Source of the DNA: Clostridiales bacterium
GTDB lineage: Bacteria; Bacillota; Clostridia; Peptostreptococcales; Anaerovoracaceae
Length of the DNA stretch: 64,000 bases
NCBI GenBank assembly: GCA_009911365.1
Contig: QXXF01000001.1
Location: 62,001 to 126,000, forward strand
Direction of reading: 5' to 3'
Position 1 is the first letter of the stretch. Every line of letters begins with the position of its first letter. Below are positions 43,426-51,758 of this stretch, piece after piece. The position numbers and the translations under genes were made by a program. Below the pieces are notes generated by a model. That model saw only the letters and a program-made list of their open reading frames with translations. It was not told the origin of the DNA and did not search any database.

Positions 43426-44943
43426 TTACTCATCCAGCTTTGGATCCATGGCTTTATCAAACATTTCCAGCACTGCGGCCTCTGGCTCTTTATCGATCAG
43501 GGTCACGATCGCGGAGCAGAGCAGTCCGGCGATAAATCCTGGGAACAATTCATAAACGCCAGTGGATTCGGACAGGAACATGTACCACAGCACATCTGTC
43601 AACGCGCCGCCCACAACGCCCGCGACCGCGCCTTTGTATGTGAATCTTCTCCAGAACAAGGACAGCAGCACCACTGGCCCAAAGGAAGAGCCAAATCCAG
43701 CCCAAGCGTTTTCCACCAAATTCATAATCGCCTGCGCGCCTTCCCCTTTGCTGGAAGCGATAAAAAAGGCGATCACAGCCACGATCAGCACCACGATCCT
43801 GCCAACCCAGAGGATTTCCTTTTCACTGGCATTTTTGCGCAAGAGCGGTTTATAGAGATCCGAGGTGAAAGAACTGGACGCTACCAGTAGCTGCGAGTCC
43901 GCTGTTGACATGGAAGCCGCCATGATTGCCGCCAGCAGGATTCCTGCCAAAAATCCTGGAAAGAGCATCCTGGCGAAAGTGATGAACACCATGCTCTGAG
44001 AACCTGTAGTCAGCAGTTCTTCCGCGATGAGCATCCTTCCGAAATAGGCGATCAAGCAAGTCGCGCCAAGAGATAACACCACCCAAACGATAGCCACGGT
44101 GGCGCTCTTTTTTACCATAGATGGCTTCTCAATGGACATGAACCGGACAATGATATGCGGCATGCCAAAGTATCCCAATCCCCACGCTAGACCAGACACG
44201 ATCTCCTGCCAGGACGCACTGAACACGCCTGCGCCAAAGGAGCACTCCACGGTTTGACCGCTTACCGCGTCTTTATAAGAATACACTGCGTCCAGAGCTG
44301 ACGCGTCCAAATTCTGGGTTGCCACGATAATGATCGGAACCGCCAGCAGCGCCACTACCATCATCAGTCCCTGGAAAAAGTCGGTCCAGCACACGGCTTT
44401 GAATCCGCCAAAGAAGGTGCAGACCAACATAGCCAGAGCGAACACCAGCATGGCCGTCTTTGTGCTCAGCGCTGGGAAAATCGTAGTGAAGACCGACGCG
44501 CCGGCCACGAATCCTGAGGCCACGTAAACTGTGAAGCACACAAAGAAAATAATGGCGCATATGATCTGCAGGGCATGGCTTTTAGCCATGAACCGATTGC
44601 TCAAATACTGGGGAACTGTGATCGCGTCTCCCGCTGCTTTGGAAAATTTTCTCAATCGCTTTGCTGAGAAAATCCAGTTGGCCGCCGTTCCCAGAGCCAG
44701 ACCGATGCCAATCCACATCTGTCCGAACCCAAAGGCCAAAATGCTGCCCGGAAGCCCCATGAGGAGCCAGGCCGACATGTCCGATGCCTGGGCTGACATG
44801 GCTGTGACCCAAGGCCCCATGGATCTGCCACCTAAAAAGTATTCTTTCTCGTTAGCCCTGTGCCTGCCTTTGAAGAAAAAGAAAAGGCCCACGCCTACTA
44901 GCATGACAAAATATAAGACAAATGCGAAAAGTTCTGCGTTCAT
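43426..44943 (-). CDS. putP: Sodium/proline symporter
   Basis: This 505-residue SSS-family transporter with about 13 membrane helices brings proline in with Na+. FLGGRSMGPWVTAMSAQASDMSAWLLMGLPG is the PutP signature, with the Na+-site serines in helix 8 retained in MSTADSQLLVASSSFTSDLYK. The acidic tail is typical. The ATG follows GGAGGAAAC. Proline uptake fits an amino-acid-fermenting anaerobe (proline as Stickland acceptor), but no proline reductase genes are in the window. Confidence 0.92.
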   Translation of the reverse strand: MNAELFAFVLYFVMLVGVGLFFFFKGRHRANEKEYFLGGRSMGPWVTAMSAQASDMSAWLLMGLPGSILAFGFGQMWIGIGLALGTAANWIFSAKRLRKFSKAAGDAITVPQYLSNRFMAKSHALQIICAIIFFVCFTVYVASGFVAGASVFTTIFPALSTKTAMLVFALAMLVCTFFGGFKAVCWTDFFQGLMMVVALLAVPIIIVATQNLDASALDAVYSYKDAVSGQTVECSFGAGVFSASWQEIVSGLAWGLGYFGMPHIIVRFMSIEKPSMVKKSATVAIVWVVLSLGATCLIAYFGRMLIAEELLTTGSQSMVFITFARMLFPGFLAGILLAAIMAASMSTADSQLLVASSSFTSDLYKPLLRKNASEKEILWVGRIVVLIVAVIAFFIASSKGEGAQAIMNLVENAWAGFGSSFGPVVLLSLFWRRFTYKGAVAGVVGGALTDVLWYMFLSESTGVYELFPGFIAGLLCSAIVTLIDKEPEAAVLEMFDKAMDPKLDE

Positions 44944-45107
44944 GTTTCCTCCTTTTGTGTTTTTTGATCAACTTTCAACAATTTTCATATTGTACCACAT
45001 ATGAAACCAGAACAAAATACAGAACGAATTCTATATTATTTTTGGGTTTTGGGGCGAAATTTACGCATAGATCTATTGAAATCAAAGGGTTTCAGTGGTA
45101 AACTTCA

Positions 45108-45119
45108 TTCTGTACAGAA
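45108..45119 (+). promoter_or_regulatory. Candidate TetR operator
   Basis: TTCTGTACAGAA is a perfect 12-bp palindrome about 50 bases before the tetR ATG. Its place fits autoregulation of the tetR-MATE pair; no clear -35/-10 pair was assigned. Confidence 0.4.
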
Positions 45120-45169
45120 ATAAATACGATAATTATAATTTTGAAAATCGGAAGGAATCTGGAAAAGCA

Positions 45170-45751
45170 ATGAAGAAAAAGGCCCGAAACACAAAGGGAA
45201 AAATCGTCTCTGCCGCATGGCGGCTCTTTTATCAGCAGGGGTACGAGGATACCACTGTAGAAGAAATCGTGGAAGCCTCCGGCACTTCCAGAGGCTCCTT
45301 TTATCATTATTTTGATGGAAAGGATTCATTGCTCACATCTCTATCCTATTTGTTCGATGAAAAATATGATGAACTGGCAGAAACCATGGATCCTAGTCTT
45401 TCCCCCGTGGAAAAGCTGACAGTCATGAACCGAGAGCTGTTTCTCATGATTGAAAACACCGTGTCCGTGGATCTTCTCAGCCGACTCTTTGCCGCCCAGC
45501 TCACCACCAATGGAGAGCGGCATCTTCTCAGCCCCAACCGGACTTACTACAAACTGCTGCGTCAGATCACCCTGGACGGGCAGGAAAAAGGGGTGTTTAA
45601 GGACGAATTGTCTATTAACGATATCACTCGGGCTTACGCCATGTTTGAACGAGGTTTAATGTACGACTGGTGCATTTCCAGCGGCAACTATTCGCTCTGT
45701 CAGTATTCGGCCATGGTGCTGCCGAAATTTTTAGAAGGGCTTTGCAAGTAA
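45170..45751 (+). CDS. TetR/AcrR-family transcriptional regulator
   Basis: This 193-residue repressor has an N-terminal TetR helix-turn-helix, KIVSAAWRLFYQQGYEDTTVEEIVE followed by SGTSRGSFYHYFDGKDSLL. The C-terminal ligand domain is not classifiable by eye. The chosen ATG at 45170 starts with a basic MKKKARNTKG; GGAAGGA lies 13 bases upstream. It is 14 bases before a MATE efflux gene and so probably represses it. Confidence 0.88.
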   Translation: MKKKARNTKGKIVSAAWRLFYQQGYEDTTVEEIVEASGTSRGSFYHYFDGKDSLLTSLSYLFDEKYDELAETMDPSLSPVEKLTVMNRELFLMIENTVSVDLLSRLFAAQLTTNGERHLLSPNRTYYKLLRQITLDGQEKGVFKDELSINDITRAYAMFERGLMYDWCISSGNYSLCQYSAMVLPKFLEGLCK

Positions 45752-45765
45752 GGAGGGTTTATTTC

Positions 45766-47100
45766 ATGGCAGAACAAAACAAAATGGAAACAAAACCAAT
45801 GGTTCCTCTGATCATTTCCATGGCAGTCCCGCCGCTGATCTCCATGTTTCTGCAGTACACTTATAATTTCGTGGATTGCATGTTCGTCTCCTGGCTTGGG
45901 GAAGATGCGCTCACTGCCGTATCCTTGGCGTTTCCTTTGACCACATTGATGCTAGCCATGTCCATTGGCCTCGGCGTGGGCGTGAATGTGCAGATCGCCA
46001 ATTATCTGGGGCAGAAAAAACAGGATATGGCTGACAGCGTGGTCACCAATGGCATCATCCTATGCACTGTGTGCGGGATCGTGCTCACGGGAATCGTACT
46101 GGTGATCGTCAGGCCGTTTTTTGCGTCTTTCACGGATTCCGCTGTTATCTTTGATTTGTCGCTCCAATACATGTGGATCTGCGCTTTCATGCAGGTCCCG
46201 AACATGGTTCACATCTGCATCCAGAAAGTCATCCAGGGGACTGGCAACATGATCGCGCCTATGTGGTTTCAAATCGCAGGGGTTTTGCTGAACTTTGCCC
46301 TTGATCCGCTGTTGATCTTTGGTATTGGACCATTCCCAGAGATGGGCGTGAAAGGCGCAGCCATTTCCACCGTAGCAGGTTACACTTTCAGCATGATCCT
46401 GGCTTTTTACGTGATACTGTTCCGCAAGCAGAAGGTAAAGATGAAAGTGGCGGGTTTTCGTTTGGACTTTGGGATCATGAAAGCCACGTTTGTCATTGGA
46501 TTTCCTTCTTTTGTCATGAACGCACTGGGGGCTTTTATGACATACTTCGCCAATTTGTTTCTGGTTCTGTATTCCACTACCGCAGTTGCCTTTTTCGGTG
46601 CTTATTTCAAGCTGCAGCAGGTGGTGATCATGACCCTCAATGGACTGGTGCAAGGCTGCATCCCGATCATGAGTTATAATTTCGGTGCGAAAAACAGGCA
46701 GCGGCTGGAGCAGTCCTTCCGATATGGCACCTTGATCGGCTGCCTAATCACGGGCCTTGGCATCGTCATCCTTTGCCTGTTCCCAGAGCAGGTCCTGCGG
46801 ATTTTTCAGGCTTCGGAAGAAATGATGGCCTTCGGTGTTCCTGCTCTGCGGATCATGTGCGTCAGCTATGTGTTCGCCGCCATTTCCACTATGATCGCAT
46901 CTCTCATGCAATCCACAAAGCGGGTAGGCTGTAGCCTGCTCATCAACATCCTCCGCCAACTGGCTCTGCTGGTCCCGGCAATGTGGGCACTTTCCAAAGC
47001 CATGGGCATGACAGGCATCTGGTGGTCCTTTATTGTAGCGGAAACCTTGACGGTCCTCATCGCATGGTTCCTATATAAAAGGAAAGAACTTGTATTTTAA
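45766..47100 (+). CDS. MATE-family efflux transporter
   Basis: This 444-residue membrane protein with 12 helices exports cationic drugs or metabolites in exchange for Na+ or H+. Family signatures are MVPLIISMAVPPLISMFLQ, FVDCMFVSWLGEDALTAVSLAFP, MGVKGAAISTVAGYT and VQGCIPIMSYNFGAKN. The ATG follows AAGGAGGG. It is translated with the upstream tetR gene. The exported compound is unknown. Confidence 0.92.
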   Translation: MAEQNKMETKPMVPLIISMAVPPLISMFLQYTYNFVDCMFVSWLGEDALTAVSLAFPLTTLMLAMSIGLGVGVNVQIANYLGQKKQDMADSVVTNGIILCTVCGIVLTGIVLVIVRPFFASFTDSAVIFDLSLQYMWICAFMQVPNMVHICIQKVIQGTGNMIAPMWFQIAGVLLNFALDPLLIFGIGPFPEMGVKGAAISTVAGYTFSMILAFYVILFRKQKVKMKVAGFRLDFGIMKATFVIGFPSFVMNALGAFMTYFANLFLVLYSTTAVAFFGAYFKLQQVVIMTLNGLVQGCIPIMSYNFGAKNRQRLEQSFRYGTLIGCLITGLGIVILCLFPEQVLRIFQASEEMMAFGVPALRIMCVSYVFAAISTMIASLMQSTKRVGCSLLINILRQLALLVPAMWALSKAMGMTGIWWSFIVAETLTVLIAWFLYKRKELVF

Positions 47101-47147
47101 ACCGCGGGAGCCGGTCGGTCAAAAAGCGCTTTGCTCTCCAGCCACTG

Positions 47148-47852
47148 TCACAAGATCAGTTCCCCCGCCACGAATTGTCTGGTGATTTCATTTTGCGGCC
47201 GCGCCAAGACTTCCTGACTCGTTCCTGCTTCCACCGCTTTGCCTTTGTGAAGCATCAGCACTTGGTCACAGAGCCTTTTTGCCTGGGCCAAGTTGTGGGT
47301 GATGATCACTGTGGTAATGGATTCCTTTCTGCTGATAGCCAGCAGCATCCGTTCGATTTCCGCCGTGGTATATGGATCGATGTTGGCCGTTGGTTCATCT
47401 AGCAGCAAGAGCTTGGGGTGAAAGGATAGGGCTCTTGCCAAGGCCACTTTCTGCGTTTCTCCGCCGGAAAGCTTCCAGGATTTTTGTTTTTTGAAAGCTG
47501 TCAGTCCTAATTCTTCCAACAGCTCATCGACGCGTTCTGCGATTTGCGCCTTAGACAGGCCCCGCAGTTTCATGGGATAGGCGATGTTGTTTTCCACAGT
47601 AGTGGACAGCAGGTACGGTTTTTGGAACACCAAGGTGATATCCTGTCGGGGCGCTTCCTGTTTCCCATCGTAGTGGACCGTTCCATGATCAGGCGATTCC
47701 AGGCCTGCCAGGATACGGAGCAGCGTACTTTTCCCTGCGCCGTTGGGGCCGATGAGCGCGGTCCGGCTGCCAGAGCGGATCCCGCCGTCAGGAAGGTCTA
47801 AAACCAGTCTGCCATCGTAGGATTTTTTTAAATCTGTGAATCTCACGTCCAT
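47148..47852 (-). CDS. tupC: Tungstate ABC transporter ATP-binding protein TupC
   Basis: This 234-residue ABC ATPase has Walker A (GPNGAGKSTLLRI), the Q-loop in LVFQKPYLLS, signature KLSGGETQKVALARAL, Walker B KLLLLDEPTANID and the H-loop TTVIITHN. It overlaps closely with tupB (4-base gap) in the tupA-tupB-tupC operon. It energises tungstate import, which supplies AOR and its cofactor. Confidence 0.88.
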   Translation of the reverse strand: MDVRFTDLKKSYDGRLVLDLPDGGIRSGSRTALIGPNGAGKSTLLRILAGLESPDHGTVHYDGKQEAPRQDITLVFQKPYLLSTTVENNIAYPMKLRGLSKAQIAERVDELLEELGLTAFKKQKSWKLSGGETQKVALARALSFHPKLLLLDEPTANIDPYTTAEIERMLLAISRKESITTVIITHNLAQAKRLCDQVLMLHKGKAVEAGTSQEVLARPQNEITRQFVAGELIL

Positions 47853-47856
47853 TCCC

Positions 47857-48552
47857 TCACCTGCTTTCCCGTTCCTGAAAATGATAAAGCGCCGCGTTCA
47901 CCACAAAGGAGATAAGCAGCAAAATCAATCCAACCGCCATGGCTCGCTCAAAATTCCCCATGCCTTTTAACTCTGAAATATAGGTGGTCATGACCCTGGT
48001 TTTTCCTTTGATGTTGCCACCTACGATCATCACTGCTCCCACTTCGGAAATGGCTCTGCCAAACCCACTGATGACCGCAGTAGTGATGCCCACCCGCATT
48101 TCATAGATCAGCAATCTCAGCCTCTGAATACGCCCAGCGCCCAGCGTCATTCCCAGTTGGTTGACTACCAGCGCTTTTTCCTTTACCATGTTGTAGGTCA
48201 AGCCGATGATAATCGGTGTCACTAAGCAAATCTGGGCAATGATCATGGCAGCGACTGTATAATTCAGCTGCAGACTGCCCAGAGGCCCCCGTCTCATAAG
48301 AATCAGAAATACCGCCAGCCCTGCGATGACTGGCGGTAAACTCATCAACGTATAGATGATCCGAACAAGGATTCCTTTGCCTCTGAACCTGCACGTACCT
48401 AGCAGAATCCCCAGTGGGATCCCCAAGATGGTGGAAACCACCACGGAAAAAATGGAAACATACAGGGAAAGCCCTACGATTTCAAATATTTCGGCATCGC
48501 CTGCGAAAATCAGGCGGATGGCCTCTTCAAATCCATGTCCTATGGTATCCAT
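47857..48552 (-). CDS. tupB: Tungstate ABC transporter permease TupB
   Basis: This 231-residue permease with five or six helices has the ABC-loop motif VISGFGRAISEVGAVMIVGGN. YVSIFSVVVSTILGIPLGILLG and MSLPPVIAGLAVFLIL match the TupB/ModB group. It lies 3 bases after tupA. Assignment as tungstate rather than molybdate carrier rests on the tupA protein. Confidence 0.9.
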   Translation of the reverse strand: MDTIGHGFEEAIRLIFAGDAEIFEIVGLSLYVSIFSVVVSTILGIPLGILLGTCRFRGKGILVRIIYTLMSLPPVIAGLAVFLILMRRGPLGSLQLNYTVAAMIIAQICLVTPIIIGLTYNMVKEKALVVNQLGMTLGAGRIQRLRLLIYEMRVGITTAVISGFGRAISEVGAVMIVGGNIKGKTRVMTTYISELKGMGNFERAMAVGLILLLISFVVNAALYHFQERESR

Positions 48553-48555
48553 GGT

Positions 48556-49437
48556 TTATTTTGCGTTTGGTACGAATAACTGCTGGCCGTATTCTTCCAC
48601 GCCGTATTCACCGATCAGCTTCTGTGTCTCTTCGGATACGATCCATTCCTGGAAGGCTTTCGCGCCATCGTGGTTCATGTTTTCGTTTTTATCTGGGTTC
48701 ACGCAGATTACGCCATATTGGTTGTTCAGCGTACCGCTCGGGTCTTTTTCGCAGAGGATCTTCAGCTCTGTTTCGCCGCCTACGTTTAACCATGTCGCTC
48801 TATCAGCCAGGGTATATCCCAGCTTCTCGTCTGTCATGGTGATAACATCGCCCATACCAGCGGCAGCTTCTACGTACCAATCTCCGGATGGCTTAATTTC
48901 AGCCTTTTCCCAGATGGACAATTCTTTCTTGTGTGTACCAGATTCATCTGCTCTGGAAATGAAAGTGGATTTTTTGTCAGCGATGGCTTTGAAAGCTGCT
49001 ACTGCGTCTTCGCTGGCAGCCGCTACTTTCGCAGGGTCAGCTTCTGGTCCCACTACTACGAAGTCATTGTACATAACGTCTAGTCTGCCAGTTTCATCAG
49101 CATGTCCACCATCCACGTATTCTTTTTCAGCAGCTGGGGAATGTACCAGCAGCACGTCAGCTTCGCCGTTTTCACCCATTGTCATGGCTTCGCCGGAACC
49201 AACGGAAGCAACGTCCACTTTGTATCCGGACGCCTTTTCAAATTCCGGAAGCAGCACGTCCAGCAGACCGCTGTCCTTTGTGCTGGTAGTAGTCGCCAGT
49301 CTGATGGTGCCTTTGCTCTCTGCGGCTTTTTCACCTTCCGCGTCTTTGTCATCACTGCCGCCGCAGCCGGAAAGCAGGGCTGTCATGGATAATGTCATTG
49401 CCATGACCATAAAAATCGCGAAAATTCTCTTTTTCAT
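48556..49437 (-). CDS. tupA: Tungstate-binding lipoprotein TupA
   Basis: This 293-residue substrate-binding lipoprotein has a signal ending in the lipobox ALLSGC. The ligand motif TTTSTKDSGLLDVLLPEFEK is the tungstate-specific TupA sequence, with later DVLLVHSPAAEK and SRADESGTHKKELSIW also typical. The ATG at 49437 follows GTAGGAGGAG; a longer frame upstream covers the leader and is not coding. It is expressed behind a riboswitch-like leader. Tungsten uptake links it to the AOR cluster 21 kb away. Confidence 0.92.
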   Translation of the reverse strand: MKKRIFAIFMVMAMTLSMTALLSGCGGSDDKDAEGEKAAESKGTIRLATTTSTKDSGLLDVLLPEFEKASGYKVDVASVGSGEAMTMGENGEADVLLVHSPAAEKEYVDGGHADETGRLDVMYNDFVVVGPEADPAKVAAASEDAVAAFKAIADKKSTFISRADESGTHKKELSIWEKAEIKPSGDWYVEAAAGMGDVITMTDEKLGYTLADRATWLNVGGETELKILCEKDPSGTLNNQYGVICVNPDKNENMNHDGAKAFQEWIVSEETQKLIGEYGVEEYGQQLFVPNAK

Positions 49438-49533
49438 TGTTCTCCTCCTACAAATATAAGCTTTTATGTTTATTTTCAAAAAACAGGCTTTGCTGTATTT
49501 TGACACTAAAAATGGAACAATATTCACATAACC

Positions 49534-49697
49534 TAAAAATAACCCTTCGGATTGAAAGGTTATCGCTAAGTCTTCGTAAGCATCATTCCTTTCCAAACAC
49601 GGGAGGCCGCATCGTTTCCAATCCGACCCATCGGTACAGCATCCATAGTCACCCTTAGCACGCTGTACTCGGAATCATTGTTTTGAATTGTCCTTGT
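49534..49697 (-). promoter_or_regulatory. Candidate Moco/Tuco riboswitch leader of tupABC
   Basis: Minus strand order: TTCCGA, hairpin GTACAGC / GCTGTAC with GGGTGAC in its loop, CGATGGG, TCGGATTGGAAAC, GCCTCCCG, then a terminator hairpin (ATAACCTT with AAGGGTTAT, 49539-49563) followed by TTTTT. TCGGATTG can pair either with the upstream TCCGA or with CAATCCGA in the terminator loop, a ready-made switch. The element order matches the AOR leader at 27941-28101. The assignment to the Moco/Tuco class is inferred from motif memory and context. Confidence 0.65.
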
Positions 49698-49726
49698 AGT
49701 ATACCATGGCTACTGACTGGAAGCAA
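49698..49726 (-). promoter_or_regulatory. Sigma-A promoter of the tupABC leader
   Basis: On the minus strand TTGCTT (49726-49721), a 17-bp spacer and TATACT (49703-49698) lie just upstream of the riboswitch-like leader. Confidence 0.65.
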
Positions 49727-49744
49727 GAGGAAATTTTCAAATGA

Positions 49745-50256
49745 GAGCTTACGCATCTACCTCTTCTAACAAAAAATCCACCTCACTTTTATAGGTTTTC
49801 CCCTTTATTGCCGGATATGGTCGTAGACGAGTTAGCGATCAAATATTCCAGCACCTTTTCCAAAGCAACTGGGGATGTGATACGGTTTCGCATAATGATA
49901 TCCTTTAGTACAACAGAATCGTAGATATTGGATAGCAGCACCTCTTTGCTCGCTTCATCCCGCGCTTTGCAAACTAGCGGCAAGCCACCCCATTTCAAGT
50001 ATTCGTCCAGCAGCTCGTTTCTCTGCCTGACATGCCCATCTTGCTCCTTTAGTTTCACAAACTCAGCAAAATTGAAAGGCATGATACGAAAGGAAATCGT
50101 ACGCCCGCTCAAATGGGTCGCCAGTTCACCTGAAAGAATCTTGGAGTTGGAGCCTGTCAGGAAAATGCTTACATTGTGTGTGGCTCGGAAGGAATTGATC
50201 ACTAGCTCAAATTCTCTTACATTTTGTATTTCGTCAAAGAACAAATAATTTCTGGT
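49745..50256 (-). pseudogene. Truncated AAA_14/DUF4143-type ATPase at the mobile-element junction
   Basis: The frame NYLFFDEIQNVREFELVI (Walker B onward), TGSNSKILSGELATHLSGR and MPFNFAEFVK matches AAA_14 ATPases with a DUF4143 tail. The N-terminal Walker A part is absent because the mobile element begins right at the break (about 50256). The C-terminal part jumps from SGNKGENL, across a frameshift and deletion, to TYKSEVDFLLEEVDA. The missing N-terminus is not found at the other end of the element, so the gene was degraded further or the flank was deleted. Confidence 0.7.
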
Positions 50257-50300
50257 CGGTCAATAGAATTAAATATATTTAATTCTATATGTGATGAGTG

Positions 50301-50319
50301 AAACCAGATAAGGAGAAAA
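50301..50319 (+). repeat. Left terminal inverted repeat of the mobile element
   Basis: AAACCAGATAAGGAGAAAA, 17 of 19 identical to the inverted copy at 60271-60289. A perfect 24-bp AT palindrome (50264-50287) lies just outside it. Confidence 0.6.
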
Positions 50320-50388
50320 CTCAAAATTGTGTTTAAGACAACAGACACAATAATGTGGAGTGAATATCTTATTTGGAGGAACTAGAAG

Positions 50389-50763
50389 ATGGCAAAATCA
50401 TTATTTGAGGAATTAGGCGGCAAATACGAGTGGCAAGGAGATTATTTAATACCATGCTTAACCATACCCGCCGAAAAAGAACAGCCGATAGGCACATGGG
50501 GACAGCGGCATCTGGACTATCTGAAGAAGTACCGAAAGGTTACATACATCAATCTTCTCACAAGCGGCAGGCTCAACGCCTACCTTGCCGACATCGACAG
50601 GCAGGCGCAGGAATGCTTTAAAAGGCTCATAGAGGGCATGAAACAGGAGCAAGGCATAACGGAACAGTTAAAGGCAGAAAACGCCTTAGAATGGACAGGA
50701 AGAATGAATAACATAAGGGCGTGTGCGAGGGGGATTGTGAATAACGAAATAATCTTCGTATAA
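50389..50763 (+). CDS. tnpV: TnpV family transposon protein
   Basis: This 124-residue protein resembles TnpV of Tn4451-type elements, of unknown biochemical role. Typical sequence: YLIPCLTIP, IGTWGQRHLDYLKKYRKVTY, LLTSGRLNAYLADID and the C-terminal LEWTGRMNNIRACA. It is the first gene inside the left end, with GGAGGAACTAGAAG before the ATG and a perfect terminator after it. Confidence 0.85.
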   Translation: MAKSLFEELGGKYEWQGDYLIPCLTIPAEKEQPIGTWGQRHLDYLKKYRKVTYINLLTSGRLNAYLADIDRQAQECFKRLIEGMKQEQGITEQLKAENALEWTGRMNNIRACARGIVNNEIIFV

Positions 50764-50766
50764 GTG

Positions 50767-50804
50767 CTAAAAGTGGCAAGGTATAAAAACTTTGCCACTT
50801 TTAG
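50767..50804 (+). terminator. Terminator after tnpV
   Basis: CTAAAAGTGGCAA (50767-50779) and TTGCCACTTTTAG (50792-50804) form a perfect 13-bp stem. U-rich flank is short on the plus side. Confidence 0.75.
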
Positions 50805-50859
50805 GTTTGTTATCTTAGATTATCATCAATGAAAGGTTCTTGAATTTATAGTACCAAAA

Positions 50860-50873
50860 TGATAATATTATCA
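50860..50873 (+). promoter_or_regulatory. Candidate operator of the element's HTH regulator
   Basis: TGATAATATTATCA is a perfect 14-bp palindrome 28 bases before the regulator gene. The half-site TGATA/TATCA reappears in the downstream ABC-cassette promoter at 51490-51519. Confidence 0.5.
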
Positions 50874-50901
50874 AATAGACCGAATTATTGGAGGGATACG
50901 C

Positions 50902-51438
50902 ATGGATAAAAAAATTATGGATGTATTGACGAACCCGATTAAATGCAAACTATTTCTGGAAATACAGAATTGTGGGGAAACTACCGCTAAACATTTATCC
51001 GAGACCTTTTCGGATATTCCGCCCGCAACGCTTTATCGCTATTTAAAGAGGATGACAAATGACAAAGTATTAAAAATTGTAAATCAAACGCAAGTCAGAG
51101 GTGCTTTAGAAAAGACTTATGCGATAGATATTGATATGACAAAAGATTTTAAAGAAATTTTAGACAGCAACTCTGGTGAAGCCTATATGCAGTCGTTTAT
51201 GCAATATATCATTGGCTTTGCGGAGTTATTCCAAGATTATTGTAAACGGGATGATATAGACATTGTAAAGGATAAATCTGGTTTTTCCTTATCCCCTCTT
51301 TATCTAACAGATGGAGAACTTGAGATGTTAATTAGAAATATTCGAGATGCAATAAAGCCTTATGGAAACAACGCACCGGCAGCGGGTAGAAAGCTGCATT
51401 CTATTGGCGTTATTATTTCTCCGCCTAAAATGGATTAA
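50902..51438 (+). CDS. Winged-helix (ArsR/HTH_20-type) transcriptional regulator
   Basis: This 178-residue regulator has an N-terminal winged helix, MDVLTNPIKCKLFLEIQNCG, TAKHLSETFSDIPPATLYRYLKRM and the wing GALEKTYAID. A helical C-terminal domain follows (EAYMQSFMQYIIGFAELFQDY). ArsR or PadR relatives with a dimerising or ligand-binding C-terminus are likely. Neighbouring TATCA/TGATA dyads at its own promoter and at the ABC promoter suggest that it represses both. Confidence 0.8.
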   Translation: MDKKIMDVLTNPIKCKLFLEIQNCGETTAKHLSETFSDIPPATLYRYLKRMTNDKVLKIVNQTQVRGALEKTYAIDIDMTKDFKEILDSNSGEAYMQSFMQYIIGFAELFQDYCKRDDIDIVKDKSGFSLSPLYLTDGELEMLIRNIRDAIKPYGNNAPAAGRKLHSIGVIISPPKMD

Positions 51439-51477
51439 AAATTTCCCGCCTGTCCTCAGTGATGGACGGGATTTTTC

Positions 51478-51519
51478 TTGACTTTTTAATATCAGTATGA
51501 TATTATTATCACTGTGATA
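51478..51519 (+). promoter_or_regulatory. Regulated promoter of the DUF1648-ABC cassette
   Basis: TTGACT (51478-51483), a 17-bp spacer and TATTAT (51501-51506). Two dyads, TATCAGTATGATA (51490-51502) and TATCACTGTGATA (51507-51519), are centred 17 bases apart, one overlapping spacer and -10, the other just downstream: a classic repressor layout. Confidence 0.65.
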
Positions 51520-51539
51520 TTAAAAAGGAGGCAAGACCT

Positions 51540-51737
51540 ATGAAGAAAAAATGCATCATCATTACATTTGTAACTTTTGTTGTATTAGCAACACTAACTT
51601 TTTTATTGCCGCAGGAAATCCCATTACACTTTGGAGTGTCTGGTTCTGGTTCGGTTGTAAATAAATATTTTATTCTATTATTTACCCCTGTACCCGCAAT
51701 CCTTTACTGGGCAATTGTGAAAAAGTACAAAAACTAA
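51540..51737 (+). CDS. Small DUF1648-type membrane protein
   Basis: This 65-residue protein has two membrane helices (IIITFVTFVVLATLTFLLP, FILLFTPVPAILYWAIV). Between them LPQEIPLHFGVSGSGSVVNK matches the DUF1648 motif found in SdpI-like immunity and membrane proteins. It precedes the ABC ATPase by 21 bases and is likely co-transcribed. A role in self-protection or in tuning the transporter is possible. Confidence 0.75.
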   Translation: MKKKCIIITFVTFVVLATLTFLLPQEIPLHFGVSGSGSVVNKYFILLFTPVPAILYWAIVKKYKN

Positions 51738-51758
51738 AATTCAAAGGAGGCTAATAAA

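Noticed and set aside
50264-50287. 24-bp AT palindrome as a terminator at the element's left end
   Set aside because: No gene ends into it from the element side and it has no GC content; better seen as part of the element end or a recombinase site.
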